A stretch of 64,000 nucleotides of DNA from SHXO01 sp964523885 (GTDB taxonomy: Bacteria; Pseudomonadota; Gammaproteobacteria; Burkholderiales; SHXO01), in the NCBI GenBank assembly GCA_964523885.1, contig CAZFYX010000044.1, forward strand, positions 1-64,000, given 5' to 3'. The notes beneath the pieces were generated by a model. The model had not been told where the DNA came from. It was given only the letters and a program-made list of their open reading frames with translations, and searched no databases. The translations under genes were made by a program, and so were the position numbers. Of this stretch, positions 1-7,090 are shown in pieces; positions within the stretch are counted from its first letter, which is position 1; the number at the start of each line of letters is the position of its first letter.

Positions 1-350
1 GGAAGATCCGGCAGATGCCGACGGACCCGGCCCGGGTGCGGCGCACCGACCCGGGCGACCCCGAGAAGTGCCCGGTGTGGCAGTTCCACCTGGTGTATTC
101 GGGGGCGGACACCAAGGAGTGGGTGCAGAAAGGCTGCCGCAGCGCGGGGATCGGCTGCCTGGAGTGCAAGCAGCCGGTGATCGACGCCGTGCTGCGGGAG
201 CAGGAGCCCATGCGGCAGCGTGCGCAGACCTATCTGGACAATCCTGCGCGGGTGCGCGAGATCATCGCCGCCGGCTGCGACCGGGCGCGAAAGCTGGCGG
301 AAGAGACGATGCACGACGTGCGCGAGGCGATGGGGTTGCCGAAGCGATGA
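1..350 (+). CDS. trpS: Tryptophan--tRNA ligase, C-terminal part (5' end outside window)
   Basis: C-terminal end of tryptophanyl-tRNA synthetase, the cytosolic class I enzyme that charges tRNA-Trp. The frame is open from the first bases (codons start at base 3), and about 115 residues are visible before the stop. The segment GCRSAGIGCLECKQPV followed by a helical tail (AQTYLD...ARKLAEETM...VREAMG) is typical of the long bacterial TrpS C-terminus. The HIGH and KMSKS motifs lie upstream of the window and cannot be checked. The gene converges on smpB. Confidence 0.9.
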   Translation, partial: KIRQMPTDPARVRRTDPGDPEKCPVWQFHLVYSGADTKEWVQKGCRSAGIGCLECKQPVIDAVLREQEPMRQRAQTYLDNPARVREIIAAGCDRARKLAEETMHDVREAMGLPKR

Positions 351-397
351 GGACCGAGCTTCGCGCCTGTCTGTGCTTCACGCTTGTGGCTCCGGCC

Positions 398-431
398 GCC
401 CCTGAAGGGGCTTAACTTCCTGCGCAAGTTA
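398..431. terminator. Candidate bidirectional terminator between trpS and smpB
   Basis: Two adjacent hairpins lie in the 109-bp gap between the convergent genes trpS and smpB. One is a GCCCC/GGGGC stem (398-411, loop TGAA); the other is TAACTT/AAGTTA (413-431). There is no long T run, so a Rho-independent terminator is plausible but weak. Confidence 0.35.
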
Positions 432-459
432 GCCTGCACCGCAAACGCGAGTCTGGATG

Positions 460-906
460 CTATGCCTTTCGCCTCAACAATCGTTGTTGCTCGCGCTTCC
501 AGTCTCGCTCCTTCTCGGCCTCGCGTTTGTCATGCTGCTTCTTGCCCTTCGCCAGGCCGATCTCGGCCTTGATCCAGCCACCGCGATGATGCAGATCCAG
601 CGGGACAAGGGTGTAGCCGGCGCGTTCTACCTTGCCGATCAGCTTGCTGACCTCTTCCTCGCGCAGCAGCAGCTTGCGCGTGCGCACCGGGTCGGGCTGC
701 ACGTGGGTCGACGCGGTCTTGAGCGGCGTGATGTGGCAGCCGATCAGGTACAGCGCCCCGGCACGCACGATGACATAGGCCTCGCCCAGCGAGACCTGGC
801 CGGCGCGGATCGACTTGACCTCCCAGCCTTCGAGGACGAGGCCGGCCTCGTACTTCTCCTCGATGAAGTAGTCGTAGTAGGCCTTGCGGTTCTGGACGAT
901 GCTCAT
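460..906 (-). CDS. smpB: SsrA-binding protein SmpB
   Basis: tmRNA-binding protein of trans-translation. It delivers tmRNA to stalled ribosomes in the cytosol. The product is 148 aa, the normal family length. It starts MSIVQNRKAYYDYFIEE, keeps the GWEVKSIRAG and YVIVRAGALYLIG strands of the OB-like core, and ends in a basic tail (KKQHDKREAEKERDW...) that folds in the decoding centre. It is divergent from ratA, a common synteny in beta- and gammaproteobacteria. No ssrA gene is visible in the window. Confidence 0.97.
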   Translation of the reverse strand: MSIVQNRKAYYDYFIEEKYEAGLVLEGWEVKSIRAGQVSLGEAYVIVRAGALYLIGCHITPLKTASTHVQPDPVRTRKLLLREEEVSKLIGKVERAGYTLVPLDLHHRGGWIKAEIGLAKGKKQHDKREAEKERDWKREQQRLLRRKA

Positions 907-974
907 GGGGGGAGGTCTGCTGCGTCGGATCCGATTCTAGCAGGCGGGAGCACGGCCCCCGTCCCGGTGCACTG

Positions 975-1412
975 ATGGCGTTGGTGGAAAAGTCGGTCCT
1001 GGTATCGCACACGGCGCGCCAGATGTACGACCTGGTGAACGACGTCGAGCGCTATCCGCAGTTCCTGCCCTGGTGCAGCGCGGCCAGGCTGGAATACGGC
1101 GACGACAAGGTCACGCGTGCGGAGCTCTGGGTGGATTTCCGCGGCTTCAAGCAGAGCTTCCGTACCGAGAACCAGAACCGCCCCGGCGAGCTGATCGAGA
1201 TCCGCCTCGCCAGCGGTCCGTTCCGCAACCTCGACGGTACCTGGCGCTTCACCGCGCTGTCGCCCGAGGCATGCCGGGTCGACTTCCGCCTGCACTACGA
1301 GTTCGCCAGCAAGCTGCTGGAGAAGCCGGCCGCACCGGTGTTCGGCTACATCGCCAACTCTCTCGTCGACGCGTTCATCAAGCGGGCCGACAAGCTCTTC
1401 GGCGCAGCGTGA
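975..1412 (+). CDS. ratA: RatA / COQ10-type START-domain protein
   Basis: Small START/SRPBCC-fold protein (145 aa) of the family that includes E. coli RatA, reported to block 70S assembly, and mitochondrial COQ10, a ubiquinone-binding protein. Visible family features are the start MALVEKSVLVSHTARQMYDLVNDVERYPQFLPWC and the LDGTWRF and CRVDFRLHYEF strands, quoted here as separate family landmarks. The role could be ubiquinone delivery instead of toxicity; the sequence cannot decide. Its stop overlaps the start of rnfH. Confidence 0.9.
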   Translation: MALVEKSVLVSHTARQMYDLVNDVERYPQFLPWCSAARLEYGDDKVTRAELWVDFRGFKQSFRTENQNRPGELIEIRLASGPFRNLDGTWRFTALSPEACRVDFRLHYEFASKLLEKPAAPVFGYIANSLVDAFIKRADKLFGAA

Positions 1413-1705
1413 GGGCCACGGTGCGGGTCGAAGTGGTCTACGCGCTGCCGCTGGAACAGGCCGTCGTGTCGGTGGAGTGCGAAGAGGGCACCACCGTGCG
1501 CGAGGCCATCGAGCGCTCGGGGCTGCTTTCCCGCCATGCGGGGATCGATCTCGCCCGGGTGGGCATCTGGGGACGCCGCACCCATCCGGACGCGGCCGTG
1601 CGCGATGGCGACCGGATCGAGCTGTATCGAGCGCTGGCCGCCGATCCCAAGGAGGTCAGGCGGCGGCGTGCCCGGCGGCGGGGGGCGGCCGCTCTGGAGA
1701 AGTAG
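1409..1705 (+). CDS. rnfH: RnfH family ubiquitin-like protein
   Basis: Predicted 98-aa protein of the RnfH/UPF0125 family, a beta-grasp fold found almost always next to ratA. The start chosen is GTG at 1409, which overlaps the ratA stop (GTGA). The alternative GTG at 1421 would lose only four residues. Recognisable segments are VEVVYALPLEQ near the N-terminus and VGIWGRRTHPDAAVRDGDRIELYR in two parts near the middle. The C-terminus is strongly basic (RRRRARRRG). Despite the name, no link to the Rnf complex is visible here. Confidence 0.85.
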   Translation: MRATVRVEVVYALPLEQAVVSVECEEGTTVREAIERSGLLSRHAGIDLARVGIWGRRTHPDAAVRDGDRIELYRALAADPKEVRRRRARRRGAAALEK

Positions 1706-1726
1706 GGGCGGTGCCGTGCCGGTCCG

Positions 1727-2248
1727 TCACCCCTTGCACCAGGAGTCGGCGACCTTGCGCGCGTCGATCAGCTCCTTGGCGATCTGGGCGTCATCCAGGT
1801 AGACCTGCTCGCCGGCCGGCGAACTCGTGGTGATGCGCCCACCGTTCTGCAGTGCGGCCACGCGCGCCTTGGCTCTCTCGCAGTTGTCCTGCTTTTCCTT
1901 GGCCGCGGCAGCTTCCTGTTCCTTCTTTTTCTCCGCCTCGGCCGCTTCCAGGCGTCGCTTGCGGAACTCCATCTCCTGCTCTGCCGGGGTCTTCTGCCTG
2001 GCAGGGGACACGGCTGCCTGCTTGCCGTCGGCAGCCTTCTCGGCGTCGGCAGCAGGTGCGGGTGCCGGCGCAGTGGGCGTGCTGATCGTCCTGCTCTGCT
2101 TCACGCCCTGTCCGGGCGGCGGCTGATCCGAGTAGTGGATCTTGCCGTCGGCGTCGGTCCACTTGTACATCTGGCCCGCCATGGCGGATACGGGAACGAG
2201 CAGCGCCCCCAGCACCATCCAGCTCCAATTCACCCGTTGCATGCGCAT
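1727..2248 (-). CDS. DUF4124 domain-containing secreted protein
   Basis: Predicted 173-aa exported protein. It has an N-terminal signal-type hydrophobic segment (residues about 9-24, ending VSAMAGQ), then the DUF4124 signature MYKWTDADGKIHYSDQPP. A long Ala/Pro/Lys/Glu-rich linker and a coiled-coil-like stretch (residues about 85-125) follow, and the tail ends in WCKG. DUF4124 proteins are abundant in beta- and gammaproteobacterial periplasms and have no assigned activity. It lies 3 bp downstream of the next small gene on the same strand, suggesting one transcript. Confidence 0.85.
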   Translation of the reverse strand: MRMQRVNWSWMVLGALLVPVSAMAGQMYKWTDADGKIHYSDQPPPGQGVKQSRTISTPTAPAPAPAADAEKAADGKQAAVSPARQKTPAEQEMEFRKRRLEAAEAEKKKEQEAAAAKEKQDNCERAKARVAALQNGGRITTSSPAGEQVYLDDAQIAKELIDARKVADSWCKG

Positions 2249-2251
2249 CCC

Positions 2252-2557
2252 CTAGTGGTCGAATCGCGGGTAGTTCAACTGTGCCCGGCCCAGCTCGGCT
2301 TGCTCGGTCGCGAAGCGGGCAGCGGCCAGTGCGGTCCGGGCATCACCCTTGGCTGCCGCGATCCGGGCGCGCTCGAGCGCTTCCTGGGCCGTGGTCCACA
2401 GCGCGTGCTCGGCCCGGGCCTGCGCCACGGCACGCTCGGCTTCCTGCAAGGCATTGGCGACCTCCAGCGGCAGCTCGGATCCCGCGCACAACGCCGCCGA
2501 CCCGATCGCCAGCCAAGCCAGGCTCACGAAAGCAACAAGTATTCCCTTGGGAGCCAT
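2252..2557 (-). CDS. Small exported helical protein, DUF4398-like
   Basis: Predicted 101-aa protein. It starts MAPKGILVAFVSLAWLAIGS, a signal peptide or anchor. The rest is one long Ala/Glu/Arg-rich helical region (EAERAVAQARAEHALW...LERARIAAAKGDARTA) matching the pattern of DUF4398 domains. The ATG at 2557 is chosen because the hydrophobic segment begins directly there. Function unknown; probably a periplasmic or outer-membrane-associated helical protein. It probably shares an operon with the downstream DUF4124 gene and is divergent from guaB. Confidence 0.75.
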   Translation of the reverse strand: MAPKGILVAFVSLAWLAIGSAALCAGSELPLEVANALQEAERAVAQARAEHALWTTAQEALERARIAAAKGDARTALAAARFATEQAELGRAQLNYPRFDH

Positions 2558-2616
2558 AAGTCCTTGTTCCCGCTGCCCGACGCCCGCCGTCAGCGAGGTC
2601 CGGGGCGACCTCCAGA

Positions 2617-2645
2617 GTGGTCGGGCGCGGGGCTGCGGGTATAAT
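2617..2645 (+). promoter_or_regulatory. Probable guaB promoter
   Basis: A perfect -10 hexamer TATAAT occupies 2640-2645, 24 bases before the guaB start. The -35 position (2617-2622, GTGGTC) is poor, so activation or an extended contact may be needed. A GAAGGA ribosome-binding site at 2656-2661 fits the ATG at 2670. Confidence 0.55.
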
Positions 2646-2669
2646 AGGTTCTTTTGAAGGATCATCAGC

Positions 2670-4136
2670 ATGCGGGTCGTCCAGCGCGCTCTCACCTTCG
2701 ATGACGTCTCCATCCTCCCCGCCCACTCCACGGTCCTTCCGCGGGACGTCAGCCTGAAGACGCGCCTGAGCCGCGCCATCGGGCTCAACATCCCCCTGGT
2801 GTCGTCCGCCATGGATACCGTGACGGAGGCCCGTCTGGCCATCGCCCTGGCCCAGGAGGGAGGGATCGGCATCGTCCACAAGAACATGTCGGGCAAGGCC
2901 CAGGCCAGCGAGGTGGCCAAGGTCAAGCGCTACGAGAGCGGGGTGGTCAAGGACCCGATCACGATCGCGCCCGACATGAGCGTGCGGGAGGTGCTTACCC
3001 TGATCCGCACCCACCGGATCTCCGGGCTGCCGGTGGTCGAGGGGCGCCGGGTCGTGGGCATCGTGACCAACCGCGACCTGCGCTTCGAGACCAACCTCGA
3101 CCAGCGCGTGCGCGACATCATGACCCCGCGTGATCGCCTGGTGACGGTCCGCGAGGGTGCCACCCTGGAGGAAGCCCAGGCCCTGATGCACAAGCATCGC
3201 CTCGAGCGCGTGCTGGTCGTGAACGATCAGTTCGAGCTGCGCGGGCTGATCACCGTGAAGGACATCCTGAAGTCGAGCGAGTATCCCGAAGCGTGCAAGG
3301 ACGAGCTCGGCCAGTTGCGGGTCGGCGCAGCGATCGGCGTGGGCGAGGGCACCGAAGAGCGGGCAGCGCTGCTGGTCGATGCCGGGGTGGACGTGCTGGT
3401 CGTCGACACCGCTCATGGTCACTCCGACGGCGTGCTGCAGCGGGTGCGCTGGGTGAAGCGCACCTTCCCGAAGGTCCAGGTCATCGGCGGCAACATCGCC
3501 ACCGCGAATGCCGCGCGCGCCCTTGTGGATGTGGGGGCGGACGCGGTGAAGGTAGGCATCGGGCCGGGGTCGATCTGCACGACGCGGATCGTGGCCGGCG
3601 TCGGAGTGCCGCAGGTCACCGCGGTCGCCAACGTCGCCGAGGGACTGAAGGGTACCGACGTCGCCTTGATCGCCGATGGCGGCATCCGCTACTCCGGGGA
3701 CATCGCGAAGGCGATCGCCGCGGGCGCCGACTGCGTGATGCTCGGTGGCCTGTTCGCGGGCACCGAGGAAGCGCCGGGCGAGATCGAGCTCTACCAGGGG
3801 CGCTCGTACAAGTCCTACCGCGGCATGGGCTCGCTGGCGGCCATGCAGCAGGGCTCGAGCGACCGCTACTTCCAGGACGCAGCGGCCGGCGTGAACGCCG
3901 AGAAGCTGGTGCCCGAAGGCGTCGAGGGTCGCGTGCCCTACAAGGGCAGCGTCATCCAGGTCATCCAGCAGCTCATGGGCGGGCTGCGCTCGAGCATGGG
4001 TTACGCCGGCGCCGCCACCATCCGCGACATGCGCGAGCACACCGAGTTCGTCGAGATCACCGCAGCGGGTGTGCGCGAGTCGCACGTGCACGACGTGCAG
4101 ATCGTCAAGGAAGCGCCGAATTACCGGGTCGAATAA
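2670..4136 (+). CDS. guaB: Inosine-5'-monophosphate dehydrogenase
   Basis: Cytosolic enzyme that oxidises IMP to XMP with NAD, the committed step of GMP synthesis. The product is 488 aa, the standard bacterial length. It has a TIM barrel interrupted by two CBS domains (roughly residues 90-200), the catalytic loop GPGSICTTR with Cys303, the NAD/IMP segments (ADGGIRYSGDIAKAIAAGA, GGLFAGTEE) and the flap YRGMGS. It precedes guaA in the usual order, but an 89-bp spacer with a large inverted repeat separates the two. Confidence 0.98.
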   Translation: MRVVQRALTFDDVSILPAHSTVLPRDVSLKTRLSRAIGLNIPLVSSAMDTVTEARLAIALAQEGGIGIVHKNMSGKAQASEVAKVKRYESGVVKDPITIAPDMSVREVLTLIRTHRISGLPVVEGRRVVGIVTNRDLRFETNLDQRVRDIMTPRDRLVTVREGATLEEAQALMHKHRLERVLVVNDQFELRGLITVKDILKSSEYPEACKDELGQLRVGAAIGVGEGTEERAALLVDAGVDVLVVDTAHGHSDGVLQRVRWVKRTFPKVQVIGGNIATANAARALVDVGADAVKVGIGPGSICTTRIVAGVGVPQVTAVANVAEGLKGTDVALIADGGIRYSGDIAKAIAAGADCVMLGGLFAGTEEAPGEIELYQGRSYKSYRGMGSLAAMQQGSSDRYFQDAAAGVNAEKLVPEGVEGRVPYKGSVIQVIQQLMGGLRSSMGYAGAATIRDMREHTEFVEITAAGVRESHVHDVQIVKEAPNYRVE

Positions 4137-4141
4137 CTCCA

Positions 4142-4223
4142 GGCCAGAGGCGAGAGGCTAGAGGCGAGAGGAACTACGCAGCGCTCTTCCGCCTCTGGCC
4201 TCTGGCCTCTAGCCTCTCGCCTC
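4142..4223. repeat. Large inverted repeat between guaB and guaA
   Basis: The left arm GAGGCGAGAGGCTAGAGGC (4147-4165) and the right arm (4205-4223) are perfect reverse complements over 19 bases. GGCCAGAGGC (4142-4151) also pairs with 4191-4200. The arms are made of short purine-rich direct repeats (GAGGCGAGAG), so several registers can pair. The right arm ends two bases before the guaA ATG and is pyrimidine-rich, so guaA has no visible Shine-Dalgarno sequence. It could act as a translational control hairpin, a weak terminator, or simply be a mobile repeat. Confidence 0.8.
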
Positions 4224-4225
4224 CC

Positions 4226-5788
4226 ATGCATCAGAAGATCCTCATCCTCGATTTCGGTTCGCAGTACACCCAGCTGATCGCGCGCCGCGTGCGCGAGTGC
4301 GGCGTCTACTGCGAGATCCACCCGTTCGACGTCACCGACGCATTCGTGCGCGACTTCGCGCCGCAGGGCGTGATTCTCTCCGGTGGCCCGGCCTCCGTAC
4401 ACGAGTCGGGTACGCCGCGGGCGCCGCAGTCCGTCTTCGAGCTGGGCGTGCCGGTGCTCGGCATCTGCTACGGCATGCAGACCATGGCCGCGCAGCTCGG
4501 CGGGCAGGTCGAGAGCGGTTCCGTGCGCGAGTTCGGCTACGCGGAGGTGCGGGCGCGGGGGCATTCGAACCTGCTCAAGGGCATCGAGGATCGCGTCAAC
4601 AGTGAAGGCCACGGCCTGCTCGACGTGTGGATGAGCCACGGCGACAAGGTCACGGCGCTGCCGCCGGGCTTCAACGCGATCGCCAGCAACGCGACGACAC
4701 CGCTGGCCGGCATGGCCGACGAGACCCGCAGGTTCTACGCGCTGCAGTTCCATCCCGAAGTCACGCATACGCTGCAGGGCAAGGCCATCCTCCAGCGCTT
4801 CGTGCTGGTCGTCTGCGGCCTGGCGGGCGACTGGAGCATGCCAGGGTTCATCGACGAGGCGGTCGGCCGGATCCGCTCGCAGGTGGGGCAGGACGAGGTC
4901 ATCCTCGGTCTGTCGGGCGGCGTCGATTCCGCGGTCGCCGCGGCGCTGATCCACCGGGCGATCGGCGACCAGCTTACCTGCGTGTTCGTCGACACCGGAC
5001 TGCTGCGCCTGAACGAGGCGGAGCAGGTGATGGAGACCTTTGCCCGCAACCTGGGCGTGAAGGTGATCCATGTCGAGGCGGCGGCGCAGTTCATGGGCAA
5101 GCTCGAGGGCGTGTCCGATCCGGAAGCCAAGCGCAAGATCATCGGCCGAGAGTTCGTCGAGGTGTTCCAGCACGAGGCCGGCAAGGTGCGCAATGCCAGA
5201 TGGCTGGCCCAGGGCACCATCTATCCGGACGTCATCGAGTCGGCGGGGAGCAAGACCAAGAAGGCCGCGTCGATCAAGTCGCACCACAACGTGGGCGGGC
5301 TGCCCGAGAGCCTGCACCTGAAGCTGCTCGAGCCGCTGCGCGAGCTGTTCAAGGACGAGGTGCGGCAGCTGGGCCTGGCGCTCGGGCTGCCGCACGACAT
5401 GGTGTTCCGCCATCCCTTCCCGGGGCCGGGCCTGGGCGTGCGCATCCTCGGGGAGGTAAAGGCCCAGTACGCCGACCTGCTGCGGCGCGCGGATGCCATT
5501 TTCATCGACGAGCTGCGCGCGGCCGGCTGGTACGAGAGGACCTCGCAGGCGTTTGCCGTGTTCCTGCCGGTGCGATCCGTGGGTGTCATGGGCGACGGCA
5601 GGACCTACGAGTTCGTCGTTGCGCTGCGCGCAGTCCAGACCGAGGACTTCATGACCGCGCACTGGGCAGAGCTGCCGCACAGCCTGCTGTCGAAGGTGTC
5701 CAACCGCATCATCAACGAGGTGCGGGGGATCAACCGGGTCGTGTACGACATCTCGGGGAAGCCGCCGGCGACGATCGAGTGGGAGTAG
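4226..5788 (+). CDS. guaA: GMP synthase (glutamine-hydrolysing)
   Basis: Converts XMP to GMP using glutamine and ATP. The 520-aa product starts MHQKILILDFGSQYTQLIA. It has an N-terminal class I glutamine amidotransferase (nucleophile Cys81 in GICYGMQ; His/Glu in FHPEVTH), an ATP pyrophosphatase domain with the P-loop LSGGVDSAV near residue 230, and the C-terminal dimerisation domain ending KPPATIEWE. The ATG at 4226 is fixed by homology. The sequence before it is pyrimidine-rich and forms the right arm of the inverted repeat. Confidence 0.98.
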   Translation: MHQKILILDFGSQYTQLIARRVRECGVYCEIHPFDVTDAFVRDFAPQGVILSGGPASVHESGTPRAPQSVFELGVPVLGICYGMQTMAAQLGGQVESGSVREFGYAEVRARGHSNLLKGIEDRVNSEGHGLLDVWMSHGDKVTALPPGFNAIASNATTPLAGMADETRRFYALQFHPEVTHTLQGKAILQRFVLVVCGLAGDWSMPGFIDEAVGRIRSQVGQDEVILGLSGGVDSAVAAALIHRAIGDQLTCVFVDTGLLRLNEAEQVMETFARNLGVKVIHVEAAAQFMGKLEGVSDPEAKRKIIGREFVEVFQHEAGKVRNARWLAQGTIYPDVIESAGSKTKKAASIKSHHNVGGLPESLHLKLLEPLRELFKDEVRQLGLALGLPHDMVFRHPFPGPGLGVRILGEVKAQYADLLRRADAIFIDELRAAGWYERTSQAFAVFLPVRSVGVMGDGRTYEFVVALRAVQTEDFMTAHWAELPHSLLSKVSNRIINEVRGINRVVYDISGKPPATIEWE

Positions 5789-6103
5789 CGGTGTTTCTCG
5801 ATAGCCCGGGAGTCCGGGCGGTGCCGGTTCCGCGGCACAGCAGCGCACATCCAACCCGTGGGGGTAGCTGCGCGACAGTAGGATAGATTATCGGGTTCGC
5901 CAATCCGTCTCCGGCCAGGCGCAGCGAAGTCTGCGACGACGCGCGGCGACTGTTCATGTCCATGACTCGATCATGGAACTTCGGTGCGCGGTGCAGGTCT
6001 GAACTGCCCGGAGCTCGAGCGCCGCTTCGGCGCCGGAATCCGCAAGTCCTACGCCGCCGCGATCTGCCCGCGGCAGGTAATCAAACAGTCGAGAGGCACT
6101 GGC
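5789..6103. other. Intergenic region between guaA and universal stress gene
   Basis: 315 bp with no convincing gene. A short GCCCGG/CCGGGC inverted repeat just after guaA could end its transcript. GAGAGGCAC ahead of 6104 is the likely ribosome-binding site of the next gene. I see no strong promoter hexamers. Confidence 0.5.
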
Positions 6104-6979
6104 ATGCCCGCACACATCGTCGCCGCAACGGATTTCTCACCCCTCTCGGGCTTCGGGGTGGAGCGGGCGGCCGCGCTGGCCCGCGAGCACCAATGTCCCC
6201 TGCATGTCCTGCACGTCTACAACGATTTCGCCTGGGAGAATCTGCGCGTGTCGCTGCGCGCCCTGGCAGGGCATGATGGAGAAGCTGCTGCGCGCGAACG
6301 GCTGCGCGTATTGGCTCACGATCTTGGTAGGCGGTATAGCCTGCCTGCGGTCGGCAGTTCGGTTGTCACCGGGCGGGCATCGACTGTGATCTCTACCTGC
6401 GCGCGAGAACTCGGCGCCGGTCTCATCGCGCTCGGCGCGCATGGCGCGGGGATCGTGCAAGAGCTATCGCTCGGGGGAACTGCGATAAAGGTGTTGCGCG
6501 CCAGCTCCTGCCCGGTATTGGTGGTGCGGCGCGAGCCGAGGATAGCTTACGAAACCATTTTCGTAGCCACGGATTTCTCCGCCACGGCAATGCGGGCCTT
6601 TCGCGCCGCCGTCGACCTGTTTTCTGGTGCGACGTATGTCGCGGTCAACGCTTATTCGGTGGCCATGGAAGGCCGGATGCGAGTGGCGGGCGCCACGGCG
6701 GAGGACATCGAGCGCTCCCGTCAGCAGGAACGGGAAATGGCACAACGAAACATGGACGCCTTTGCCATGCAGCCGGGCTTCGACGGCGCAAGCGCTGTGA
6801 GAACGCTCGTTCGGCACGGTTACCCTGCGCCCGTCCTTGTCGAGGAGAGCCAGCGGCTCGGTGCGGACCTCCTTGTCGTCGGCAAGCACGGCGCATCGGT
6901 GCTGGACGAGCGGCTGCTCGGTAGCGTGACGCTGAACGTGCTGCATCACGCGCCGTGCGACGTGTTGCTCGTGCCCTGA
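6104..6979 (+). CDS. Tandem universal stress protein (two UspA domains)
   Basis: Predicted 291-aa cytosolic protein with two UspA domains. Each half starts with a beta-strand-DFS pattern (IVAATDFSPLSGFG; IFVATDFSATAMRA) and ends with the nucleotide-binding glycine motif: GAHGAGIVQELSLGGT in the first half, GKHGASVLDERLLGS in the second. Such tandem Usps usually bind ATP and modulate stress responses. ATG 6104 is preferred over upstream in-frame starts because the domain begins right after it. The P-type ATPase downstream suggests shared roles in ion or pH stress. Confidence 0.9.
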   Translation: MPAHIVAATDFSPLSGFGVERAAALAREHQCPLHVLHVYNDFAWENLRVSLRALAGHDGEAAARERLRVLAHDLGRRYSLPAVGSSVVTGRASTVISTCARELGAGLIALGAHGAGIVQELSLGGTAIKVLRASSCPVLVVRREPRIAYETIFVATDFSATAMRAFRAAVDLFSGATYVAVNAYSVAMEGRMRVAGATAEDIERSRQQEREMAQRNMDAFAMQPGFDGASAVRTLVRHGYPAPVLVEESQRLGADLLVVGKHGASVLDERLLGSVTLNVLHHAPCDVLLVP

Positions 6980-7090
6980 AGAGCAGACGCGTACCAGACC
7001 ACCGCAGATCTGAACCGGCTTGATCGAGGGCGGTGGGCGCACGGTCCGATTGCAGTTCCTTCCAGCGCCCCCCGCGGTGGACGTTAAGTT

